This document shows positions 54,810-64,000 of a stretch of 64,000 bases of DNA, one piece after another. Position 1 is the stretch's first letter; every line of letters starts with the position of its first letter. Made by a program: the position numbers and the translations under genes. Source of the DNA: Branchiostoma floridae (Eukaryota; Chordata; Leptocardii; Amphioxiformes; Branchiostomatidae); contig NC_049979.1 of the NCBI RefSeq assembly GCF_000003815.2, forward strand, positions 31,803,013 to 31,867,012. Reading direction: 5' to 3'. The notes beneath the pieces are model-generated. The model did not search any database, was not told the origin of the DNA, and saw only the letters and a list, made by a program, of their open reading frames with translations.

Positions 54810-56505
54810 TATACTAGAGTCAAGGTGGTTTCAATTGTAGAAATTGGACAAATAGTATGCTAGAGTCTATAGTACGCTAGGGGAGTTAGCCGCCAAAAGT
54901 ATACGTTCCCTCACTGTCGTGTGTAGTTGCGGAAAACAGCTGGGCCTTGGACAACGTCAACAAACCGGTGTGACAGGGTTTTCGCCCCCCCCCCCCGTGA
55001 TCTCGCCCCCCCGGGGCGAAATCACTAGCGATCTCGCCCTCCCCGGCTAGTGATCTCGCCCCCCTACCTCGCCCCCCTTTAGCGATTTCGCCCCCCCCCC
55101 CAAAAAAAACGGGTTTACATGACATTTTAGAAGTTGATTGGTATAAATCACAAAATGTAGTTTCAGAATGATATAAGTACACGAGTTTGATACATAACTC
55201 CATTCATAGTATCAATATTAACGTAATTACATGGTAATAAGATAGTTGAACTTGTTTCAGACAAGGAGGTTGGGTCCCTTGTATTCTCATTATTGCATAT
55301 ACCTGAGTCTTGACATAAGATGTATTTCATTGTATTCACCTGTCCTCAAACAACCTATATATCTCCAATATGAAGTCTCTACAATGAAGTGACCACAAAA
55401 GAACTATGTAATGTCTTTATTAATTATGCAAATATTAGGTATTAATTAGAATAACGCACATTTTGGTATATGCACCTGGCCAAGGGATATCTTCACCTCC
55501 AACATGACTGTCTTTTCTAGTATTTAGGAACTGATGCATTTACCCGTGTTTCTTAAGACTGGTACTTTACCAGTGTTTGTGTAGCATTTAGCAACAGCTA
55601 TATCAACTTGCGCGTAGATAGTGTTTATAATGAGAAACTATTATTCACGTGTGTTTTTGTTAGTGCTTTGGAAATGTTTCCAGCACAAGAAAGAAAACAC
55701 TGTGACAAATTGAAAACATATAGCTGACGTATTCCGTACCATAGACGGTGTTGATTTATACGTTCGCAGTAGCACTGTTTTATGCCACCTCAGCTGCAAC
55801 AATTGTCTTTTTTCATTTCAATGTCATGTTTGCACCGAACAATATAATATCGACTTTCGAGGTATGACATCTTACGGTACGGTAATAAGGTGCCATATAG
55901 GTACCAGGTAACACACCATATACGTTACTGCCCAGGTGCAGTATAGTACCAGGTAGCGCACCTGTAATATGTAGTAGCCAGCTGCTCGGGGGGGGGGGGG
56001 GGGCGAAAACGCTAAAGGGGGGCGAGATCGCCGGGGGGGCGAGATCGCTGTCACACCGGAACAAAAATTATGTTTTTGCTAAACGATGCTTCTGAAGGTA
56101 ATAGAGTGAGGTTAATTTTTCGATAAAATGTAACATGATAACAGTTAACAGGTACGTTTCTGTGCGGTTAATCTGCAGCAATCGGGCCCGAAAAACAGAC
56201 CACGTTTTTTTCTTGTTGAGAGTGTGTGGCAAAAATGACTCATTTTGGCCGAGCAGAGGGTCATATCGAATTGCAAATGGTATTTTTTTTTTCTTGACCG
56301 CTGCTGTCAAGACCCGTCACGGGCGAGTCGGAAAACAATAAAATGGTAATCTAACCACCACACACCTTTTCGATAGCAATTAATGGGTTTAAAGAACGAG
56401 GCGCCCCCGCACAGTCTTCGTGATGAGGAAACGTATACTTCTGGCGGCTAAGCCTCTAAAGTACTATAGACTCTAGCATACTAGCTATTTATCTAATTTT
56501 CCACT
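54810..56505. mobile_element. Outer inverted-repeat element carrying a nested insertion
   Basis: 54815-54915 (AGTATGCTAGAGTCTATAGT ... TTAGCCGCCAAAAGTATACG) is inverted at about 56428-56500 (CGTATACTTCTGGCGGCTAA ... ACTATAGACTCTAGCATACT). The element between 54965 and 56059 lies inside. The end phrase is partly doubled on the left (54795-54870). Confidence 0.75.
54959..56065. mobile_element. G-rich TIR element with 6-bp duplication AACAAA
   Basis: The ends are CCGGTGTGACAG (54965-54976) and CTGTCACACCGG (56048-56059). They are flanked by AACAAA at 54959-54964 and 56060-56065. Subterminal regions hold repeats of GCGATCTCGCCCCCC and long C or G runs (14-18 bases). The middle contains short inverted phrases around GGTACCAGGTA. 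Non-coding; the superfamily is not recognised. Confidence 0.8.
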
Positions 56506-57125
56506 CTACCTTTGTTCTAAAACAGCGTGAAATATCTCAGATATAGCAAAATCAGAACAGGGATATTTATGCATTTGTAACGGATACAATCGGATACAGA
56601 TGGATCCTAATCTATGTGACATCGATTTAACGCGAATATTACATGATTTTTGATGGATGTTGCCGAAATCCAAGATATCAGATCCTTAAAAATCCCATTG
56701 GAGTTTTCAACTTAATACTTAATCGTTTTGTTTGCAATATATGTTTTCATATTTTGAACAAACATATCCTAGTGAATTTCAAACGGGATACGATGTAGCT
56801 TGATTGATTTGATTTACAATTAAAAGCTTTTACTCTGAAATGTAACTAGATCGCCAAAAACAGCTTTAACCGTTCACATCTGCAGAAAAGATATTTACAA
56901 ATCTGAGACAGCAGAGATCACTTCCAGTATGCAGAGGCCCTGACAATGATATGGGTCCAAGGTCACAGTAAAAGTCTCAATAAATACGAAGGTTCTTCGG
57001 ATAACGTGCACGGTCTGCCAATGAGGTTATAGAGAGACCTGGCTAAGCTGTTACACCTAATTTTGAAATTATATTAGGGCAAAAAATTGCTATCCATGAA
57101 AAGGAATAATATCTACATTTTATTA
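56506..57125 (-). other. Intron of the B4GALNT-like gene, no feature seen
   Basis: AT-rich, no coding or repeat signal that I can support. Confidence 0.45.
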
Positions 57126-57129
57126 GAAT

Positions 57130-57470
57130 CTCCGTCACATCCAGAAAATTGCAAAGTTTTACCTTTTAATAAGTTGGGTAGGATATTTCATAATGAAGTG
57201 AAATTCATCTTTCATATTTTTATAACATGTAAGGCACAGTCTCTGAGTTTACGGTGACGACTTTTTGCGATTTTTAAACGATGTGCACTGATTTTCAGTT
57301 TGCAATATTGTATCTAAATGATCTATTATGAATTAATATGAGATATTCTTCCATACCAAAGTGTTTTTTTTTATTTTCGAATAGTTTTTTTTTTTTTTTG
57401 CTTTTGAGCTGTTCCCTCCAGCCAGGAAGAAACGTGTCTTTTAGACGCTCTTTAAATATGTTAATGTTAT
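57130..57470 (-). mobile_element. EIEKGR-family LINE fragment (minus strand)
   Basis: Closely matches 60900-61205 base for base over ~300 bp (CATACCAAAGTGTTTTTTTT, GAGCTGTTCCCTCCAGCC, GTCTTTTAGACGCTCTTTAA). It therefore covers the GWREQL...EEYL...EIEKGR part of the LINE protein, now with many stops. Confidence 0.85.
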
Positions 57471-57697
57471 GTCAATTTTCCCACAAAGGACGGAGATGAG
57501 TCGATTTAAACTTTTTTAATAGGAGAATAAGGAGGAGGTAGAGAGGAAGAAGCATCGAAAATCAGCTATAATATCTCTGGTATGAGTACAATGTAACCAT
57601 TTAGTAGCGTAAGACTTTGATATTTTTGGAGCCCAATATTTCTTTATAACTTACAAAAAATAATGATTGATTTTATGATTTACAGTGTATCAAAGGC

Positions 57698-58290
57698 TTA
57701 ACCCTCTGACTTTTTTGCGACTAAAATGACCAACTTGGGTCCAAACAATAGTCCTAGGAAGGGGGAAATTTAAGGCCTTCAGCACATTTAATGCCATATA
57801 TCAGGGTTTTCTTGGTAAACTACCCTTCGTTTCTTACATCAATGAAATTCTTTAAAGTTCAATGTAGCTTTTATGGTTTAAAAGTATAATTTATGTTAAT
57901 TTCATGACATCATTGGTCAAAATCCAAGATTGCCGCCATTATTATCTATATGATGTCCTAATGTCGTCATGTGATAAGATAATGGCCCAAAAGCTGCAGT
58001 GATGATTGAGTTTTTTTTATGTTTATCATTTTCATTCAAAATGTAGCAATCATTCGATAATTAGTTAAGGGTTGGTATCAAAATGTTTGCTGGGGTCCAT
58101 TCGAATACAAGACGAATTGAACACGGGGCTTTCCTTTATAATTTCCATAGTATTGTGACAATTTCCTCACAACTTGGCCAATGGTATAGCAGGGATTGAC
58201 CAAAAAGTCAAGGAATTAATTAAATGTTGCTGTTTAAAAATGTCCAAATAGTACTTTAAAATTTATGCCACTCGGGTGTTTGATGGTTAA
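57698..58290 (-). mobile_element. TTAA family B element, reverse, shortened (593 bp)
   Basis: TTAA at 57698-57701 and 58287-58290. CCCTCTGACTTTTTTGCGAC ... TTGGGTCCAAAC at one end, and CTCGGGTGTTTGATGGTTAA at the other. Internal deletions and mutations have eroded both palindromes. Confidence 0.85.
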
Positions 58291-58393
58291 GTAATACACA
58301 TTTAGCATAGTTTGCTATATCTAATGATATCGCAGTATATTTGTTTAACCTGCCTTATGTTAACAATGCAGTAATCATAAATATGTTAGTAAC

Positions 58394-58574
58394 CTTTTTC
58401 AAATATGTTGGTGTCGAAGTCCGTATTTTCGTACACTATTCCCTGTAGCTGAAGATTCAGATGAAATTGGCTTTTCGTTCTTATTGTCATATGTTTAGTC
58501 CCTTTTCCTCCAACATACACATTTTTGTAATTTGATACTGTCGTTAAAACTCCCTTTTCCGCAAAAATCTGCAC
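58394..58574 (-). CDS. B4GALNT-like gene, N-terminal-domain exon
   Basis: Acceptor GTGTTGCTTTACAG, 181 bases, donor GTTACT (weak but GT). It reads VQIFAEKGVLTTVSNYKNVY, VGGKGTKHMTIRTKSQFHLN and LQLQGIVYENTDFDTNIFEK. This matches the pre-catalytic domain of B4GALNT2/1, with V-E-G-x-G-xx-x-LTI and LxxLLQxxVYTSTxYxxxTxDxV. Starts in phase 0 and ends in phase 1; the next exon supplies the two bases that complete a valine. Confidence 0.88.
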
Positions 58575-58983
58575 CTGTAAAGCAACACATTGGATAGTCA
58601 TACAGCTGAATGGTTATCGTTCTCGTTAGGTAAAATGTGATCAGAACTACTTTACATTAAAGAAAATGACACAAAATGCAAAGCTTATAGATACAGTCAC
58701 ACCTGCCTCAAATGCAATAAAAGACTCATCCATGAAACAGTTCTAAATTATTTCCATTAATGTATTTTTATCATCATCTGGGCCAAAACTGTAGTGTCAT
58801 TGGAGTAAATATCAATGCTTAAAAAAAGACTGTTTCTATGAATAATGTCAACTATATATCATATTTTCAACCTTTCTGACATGTTACATTACATCGACGT
58901 AAGTCATATTTTGATGTTATTTGCATTTTCTTCACTTTTATGGTTCCAATATAACATTGACTTGACAAGTATTCAATGATTAC

Positions 58984-59039
58984 CTTTTCCTCGATATCTT
59001 CATTGTCCAATCGATGATAGAACCACTCTATTCGCAAAC
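58984..59039 (-). CDS. Possible further upstream exon of the B4GALNT-like gene
   Basis: 56 bases (LRIEWFYHRLDNEDIEEK) between an acceptor-like TTTTAAAG and donor GTAATC. It ends in phase 0, as the next exon requires. The acceptor is weak, the peptide has no diagnostic motif and the exon is short, so this is tentative. The first exons with the membrane anchor are not found, and may lie beyond 59.3 kb or outside the window. Confidence 0.35.
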
Positions 59040-59399
59040 CTTTAAAATAGGTTAACCAACACACCGTTATTCTTTGAGAGTAATAAATACATTTCTTACT
59101 TTTAACAATTGAAGGTATGTTAATAAAATTGATCTGTTCCCGATAGATAGTAGTTTGCAGCCTTGGTTTTCTTTGACCAGTGACATACCTAAAGTTAATC
59201 CTATTCAGAACATGAAGGTTCTTGTTATTGCGCCACATCCAGAAGATTTCTAGCGAGGGCATGCCCTCAAAATCAATTTTTTTTCAAATGCAAAAAGAAA
59301 AGCCAATTACCACTGACAGTGATAGATTGGCCCTTGCTAGAAAGTTACTAGATGTGGCTTAATATACACGATGGAGGGGTAAGGGGTTGGTGGTTTAAG

Positions 59400-60035
59400 G
59401 CCTGTGCCAAATGTTTGTAGCATAACGCCCAAACGCAATGCGTTAGAGCCACCAAATTTATTACTTTCCCCCCATTAAGTTGGCAACAATGTAACGGAGG
59501 TGGGAAACATTTTTCATGTTTCCATGGTATTTGTGATTAAATTTATTTCGGTTTTAACAATTTTTCCAGGTTTTCTTGATACATTACGGATATTTCATTA
59601 CTTGAATAAAAACTTAGGTACTTTTGAATTATTTGCATCAGTTTGTTTAGATTATGTTTTTGGATATACATGTTTATATCTTTACGTGTATTTTTTATCA
59701 GAAAGTATTTGCATGAACAGATTAGTTATCGTTTCCGAGATGACAGACCTAACTAATATCTTAATCGTGCATGACGTCATTGATTTTGTTATTGACAACA
59801 AAAGTTGTCGAAGACAATGTTATCCTGCTATGTACACTTGCTGTTACATTTGTGAAGCATACTTAGAACTTTTCTGACATACCCTTTTCCATGGCTCTTG
59901 CCAATACATTCACATTGATGACGTCATAATGACGTAATGGTACGATTTACATTTTATGTCTACAGCATTGCCCAAAAAATGGTAGTTATATGATATGTCA
60001 TTTTTTTAGTGCCAGGAGTCAGAAGGGCGGGCCTG
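59400..60035 (+). mobile_element. TTAA family A fragment (forward)
   Basis: CATAACGCCCAAACGCAATG, GAGCCACCAAATTTA, CRE-like TGACGTCATTG (59767), and a second site TGACGTCATAATGACGTAAT (59920) align with the 52.46-kb copy. The interior is diverged, with an open but meaningless 125-codon frame. The ends are degraded. Confidence 0.65.
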
Positions 60036-60039
60036 AAAT

Positions 60040-60588
60040 GCCTCAATCCCCTTCGTCAGAGATTGACAAAGTCCGGGACAAAATAGAATTTAAGATCCAA
60101 TATCTATAGCCACATTCGACAAATGTCTCACTGAGGTGTGTGTGTATGTTAGCTGTTGGATTGCATTAAAGACTTTCGTTGGTCACAATTGACTCATATT
60201 AACATTGCTAGTTACTATTTTAAAATTTCATTTGACCTTGTTAGAACCTAAAACGCTTTTTACTCTGTGACACTGGAGGGTAACCTCCAGTAACAGAGCA
60301 TTGTAATCACTTTGTGCGTTGAGTGTTCGCACCTATATCTCTATGTTCCGTATGCCGCATTCGCATGTGGATTGGCATGTCGCCTGTACTCGGTTAGGAA
60401 ATGATGCACGTTATTTTTTTTTCGCCGAAGCTGTTTTTATTTTGGATGTAATAAATTCAGTTTTCACCCCTACGCCTTCGGTCTATTGGTCCAGGTCTTC
60501 ATGATCGTGCGTGTGGTCATTGGATATCGTCAAGCAGATGTTGTCCTCGTCGGAAATTGACAACAGCTGTGCTACCTCGTACCCGGGA
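60040..60588. other. No gene seen
   Basis: Contains an imperfect hairpin (CACTGGAGGGTAACCTCCAGTA, about 60270-60292). No coding signal. Confidence 0.4.
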
Positions 60589-60589
60589 A

Positions 60590-62055
60590 AAGTATGAATG
60601 AATTTATTGTTCAACAATCGCACAGGGTACAATGTATGGCAATTAATAACAACTAATAGCTATACAGACAGTAGTACTAAGAGGCTACATACAAAACAAC
60701 AACAAAACATTATCGATAATAGTACAGTTATGTATGATTAATCTGATCTCGCATTTGGAATACATTATAAAGAAACTGGCCTACGTAAACGGATATATGA
60801 GTTGAACATGAGAGCAATACATGGAAAATATCGCTTTCTGCACCAGCGAGAGAGATGTGTGTTTTGGTTCTAATATTCTTAAACAATGTTTCTCTCTCTT
60901 TACTGTAGGTGGGACATTTCATGACAAAGTGGAATTCATCTTCTATATTTTCATGACATGTAGGACACAGTCTCTAAGTGGCTGGTGTGTTACGGTGACG
61001 ACCTTTTTCAATTTCTAAGCAATGTGCACTTATTCTCAGTTTAGTAATGTTGTATCTAAATGATCTATTATGAATTGATTTGAGATATTCTTCCATACCA
61101 AAGTGTTTTTTGATTTTCGAATATGTTTTAAGTTTGTTGGTGCTTTTGAGCTGTTCCCTCCAGCCAGAAAGAAACTTGTCTTTTAGACGCTCTTTGAATA
61201 TGTTCTCAAAATGTTTGGCATTAACAGCGGGGTTAAGCCAAACATTTTGGAACCCATGTCGGCATAAAATGTCCTGAACGTGAGTAGCCCAGTCATATCC
61301 TTCTTCGACTGAAGTGTCGTAAGCCTTTTTAACAATCCTATCATTTGGTAGAGTATGCAATCTTAGCCAATATTTAATCAGATGTGTTTGACAGTCAACG
61401 AATAGAGGAAATACTCCTAATTCCCCTCTTACGGCGGCATTGACAGAGCTTTTCGGTACATGAAGTAAAAGTTTGCAGAAATTTAAGAGTACGTATTCTA
61501 AGTCAGGTATTTCATATGAGATTTTTGGTTGTTCTATTGTTATATGCTGGTTCCTAAACAAAGTGTCTGACTGGTATATCACGTTCAGTTTGTCACTGTA
61601 TTTCTTGAATCGAATAAGAATGGGACGAGTATAAATAGTCGAGGCTTCTGATATATTTCCCAGACGAGAGACTCTAAGTATGTCAACTTCTGATCCCAAT
61701 ATCGGGCTGAGGACTCTGGCTATAGATGTTCTGGTCGTTTCATTTTGACATTCCGGAATCCCCTTGAATATTAGATCTCTGCATTGTGCTTTTATTCCTG
61801 AGAGCTCACTACAATAAAGTAGGATAGGTGTAACCAGGGTGTTAAATAAATCAATAGCTAGGGAAATCGAGGGGTTGGAAATAGATGATAAGAATGATTT
61901 CAATTTGAACGAGGCCCGTAGTGCTTTCAATCTTAACTGTTTTATGGCTCGACTAAAAGATCCTGAAGGTGTTATGTCCACTCCTAGGTAGGTATAAAAG
62001 TTGGTTATCTCTATAGTTTGACCTGAGATGTGAAAGTAGGCATTTGATTGTCAGG
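60590..62055 (-). mobile_element. EIEKGR-family LINE 3' half with an ORF1p-like insert
   Basis: The minus strand encodes, from about 62050: ISGQTIEITNFYTYLGVD (RT thumb), a 335-residue frame (61981-60974) with LFNTLVTPILLYCSEL, FCKLLLHVPKSSVNAAVRGE and RISAHCLEIEKGRHR, then after a frame shift CPTC...FHFVMKCPTY. The 3' UTR ends with AATAAA near 60605. At residues 64-142 of the long frame (61792-61556) an L1 ORF1p-like segment sits between YCSELSG and the LLNFCKLLLHVPKS block. The 19-kb copy has only about 16 residues there. Confidence 0.88.
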
Positions 62056-63224
62056 GGTCTTTAAAGGAACATAAAAGCCGGTTCTCAATGTGCCAGGAAG
62101 ATAACTATATTCCAGAACAGCTGTTGGAGATGAACTCTGCGAAAAGGTTTTGTCAACAACTCGGGAATAAGCAGATACTAACGTAAATACACAATTTTAA
62201 CCCACTGAACCCACTCCCAGGTGTCTACACCCTATGCAGACGCAGACTTGGCGATAAGGGGCCAGAATATGTACAAGGACAGAGGCGGTTATTTAGGTAC
62301 AAGGCCCATGTCCCTATTCAGAGCTTAACATACAAGTCAAGCAGGGTGGTGGCATTGTGACGATCTCCAAGCAGACGTTAGGAAAAATCGTTACTATTTG
62401 TAGCAGGAACGATTTGCACTAGCACGTACCATATCAAGAGCTCGTTTCTACACATGAATTCCGGACCAGTGTTAATTTTCGCAATTTGGTGTCGTTCGTT
62501 TGAGACGCTGATTTTGCTGTTCATGCGTACAGGACTGTGGAAGTGAGTTTAAATTTGGAAGTGATAGGTTTGTTAGCTTTAAAGTAAGTTTTTGGTACAA
62601 GGCGATGATGTGTTCTGTATGCGATATAAACACCGAGTCATAAACCACAGAAAACATCACAACCGACATAAACCATAATTAGGTCACAGAGTATGTTACC
62701 TAAGGTCACTTGTTACAATTTTTAAACACACCAAATTATATTCAAAGGAAAATTATGAAACAAAATAAAATAATGCGTTTAATATGATTACCAAGTCCAT
62801 TAGAATTATAACTGGAAATCTGAAGTTGTACCTGAGTCTATGACTTGTAATATTAGTGTATTGGCCTAAGGTAAAAATTCGATATAGACCATATACATTG
62901 TATATGACTGCCTGCCTTTTTCTCAAACTAATTAACGACCAAGACACTGCACGAAATGACCTGGAATCCTGGTGGATACGTATCTATAGGTGTTTTTTGG
63001 CGGGCGTCTCAGGGACCCCGCGTAACATTATAGTGTGCAAACGATTGACAAGAATTCCTGGAATTCCGCAGGCATCTGTGGAATTTTTCTACAGCCCCGC
63101 CCGCCTGTGTTCAGTCACGTAACCTGCCCCGCGAAACGGGTAAACAACTGGTCTTGCCACTTTCTCAGGCGATATCTCAAAAATTCCTGCACCAAAACAC
63201 AAATGCTATACAGTCTAAATACAC
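62056..63224. other. No gene seen
   Basis: No long frame, element end or RNA gene recognised. Small frames on both strands lack motifs. Confidence 0.4.
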
Positions 63225-63680
63225 TTAGGCACCAGTCATTGATTTGTTGTACAGTCTGATTGTATAGTGTAGGAATGAGTTGCGCAGTCTGGAGGTCCTT
63301 GCTTTTGGGACCGAGATACTACATGAGCTTCGAAGTGACCTCCCAGTGACCTCTGACCTGACCGGAGGGACCATGTCATGTAGCGGGTGATCCGGGTTCA
63401 TCATTTGCTTGAGTAGCTTAATGGAAGCGAGTTCACGTCTCTCCTTGAGTGTGGGCAAGTCCGGAACACTTCTCCTGCCACCCAGAGAGATGATCTTTAG
63501 TGCTCTCCTTTGCACTTTCTCGATTAACTGTTCTTGTTGTTTGGTGCAACCAACTAAGAGAACATGGCCATACTCAAGTACGGGCCTGACCAGGGCCGTA
63601 TACACCTGTACAAGGTCGGACACCGACATGCCTTGTTTGGTTAGGACACGTAGAAAATTGTCGATTTTGAGGGTTCACAA
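63225..63680 (-). pseudogene. LINE RT C-terminal fragment
   Basis: The minus strand encodes FLRVLTKQGMSVSDLVQVYT, ALVRPVLEYGHVLLVGCTKQ, QLIEKVQRRALKIISLGG and ARTSRLRNSFLHYTIRLYN. This is the post-RT domain of the same general type as LINE 2, but a different family. Only one small deviation (GHVLLVG in place of the usual ...VWHxG). 5'-truncated at about 63680. Confidence 0.85.
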
Positions 63681-64000
63681 ATTAGCCAATACATACTGTG
63701 CGGTTTATTGGAAATTAATACCCTATTTGCTAAAAGCAACTGAACACGATCGAAGTTGGATAATTACCGTTAAAAAATTTAAATTATAACAAAGATTGAG
63801 TGATTGATTGACGGTACATGCATTAAATAGAAAAGGCCGGGTTTGACTTTTTCTTAAAAATATATAGAAGAAAGATAAACAAAAATTACATACAAACGTT
63901 AAAAAAAGCATTACCTTTAATCAAAACAGCTCGTAGCGGCCTTACGTAGAGACCATGCGCTGGGTAGCTTATAGGTGATTTGCCGTCGACAAAGTTGTAA
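63681..64000. other. No gene seen
   Basis: AT-rich sequence to the end of the window. Confidence 0.4.

Overview
The window looks like intergenic and intronic DNA of an animal with a large, repeat-rich genome. The evidence is: spliced genes with GT-AG introns of up to 6 kb, two vertebrate-like Golgi glycosyltransferases, several clades of non-LTR retrotransposons (CR1/L2-like and others), and many short TTAA-flanked elements. I favour an invertebrate deuterostome, most likely a lancelet (Branchiostoma). That is an inference from element style and gene types, not from a search. A 100-base run of N at 2141-2240 marks a draft scaffold gap.

Three host-type genes can be supported. (1) 5.87-8.57 kb, plus strand: a gene derived from, or still being, a Mutator-like (MULE) transposase. 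It has a C..C..HxNH zinc-finger-like N-terminus, a DDE core with CxxH, a SWIM finger and a C-terminal CxxC..CxxC ribbon. Its reading frame is broken about four times. A GC-rich, CCAAT-box-bearing region at 2.6-3.07 kb may be its promoter and first exon. (2) 11.34-12.64 kb, plus strand: an intact single-coding-exon alpha-1,3-fucosyltransferase (GT10), with a candidate 5' UTR exon upstream. (3) 58.6 kb down to 36.2 kb, minus strand: the C-terminal ~332 residues of a beta-1,4-N-acetylgalactosaminyltransferase (B4GALNT/GM2-synthase-like, GT12), spread over seven phase-compatible exons in 22 kb. Its introns are packed with mobile elements. No long open frame reveals this gene; it appears only when splice sites and phases are followed.

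Most of the rest is mobile DNA. LINE 1 (17.86-13.05 kb, minus strand; CR1/L2-like with an L1-type ORF1 fragment) is split by a 951-bp TTAA element and ends at a (TTTC)n tract. A second LINE family, recognised by an EIEKGR motif and a C-terminal zinc-knuckle-like motif, is present as at least five fragments (3.6, 18.96/24.24, 36.8, 57.2 and 60.6-62.06 kb). The 19-24 kb copy was split by a 4.39-kb terminal-inverted-repeat element with a 6-bp target duplication, and that element itself carries a third LINE (20.6-23.5 kb). Further LINE fragments lie at 40.9-41.3, 42.7-43.0, 43.2-43.5, 44.7-45.3 and 63.2-63.7 kb.

Three related families of TTAA-flanked, non-coding, piggyBac-like elements (here A, B and C) supply much of the remainder. 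Families B and C share an asymmetric end architecture with a subterminal palindrome whose sequence co-varies between families. Families A and B carry CRE-like (TGACGTCA) and YY1-like motifs.

Other structure includes a ~1.7-kb segment duplicated at 1 and 26.25 kb, an intronic ~50-60-bp minisatellite whose units contain consensus 5' splice sites, a ~120-bp satellite at 38.4-39.2 kb next to a perfect 36-bp palindrome, a mariner-like element with nested inverted repeats at 46.7-47.6 kb, and several other fold-back elements. I saw no rRNA, tRNA or CRISPR.
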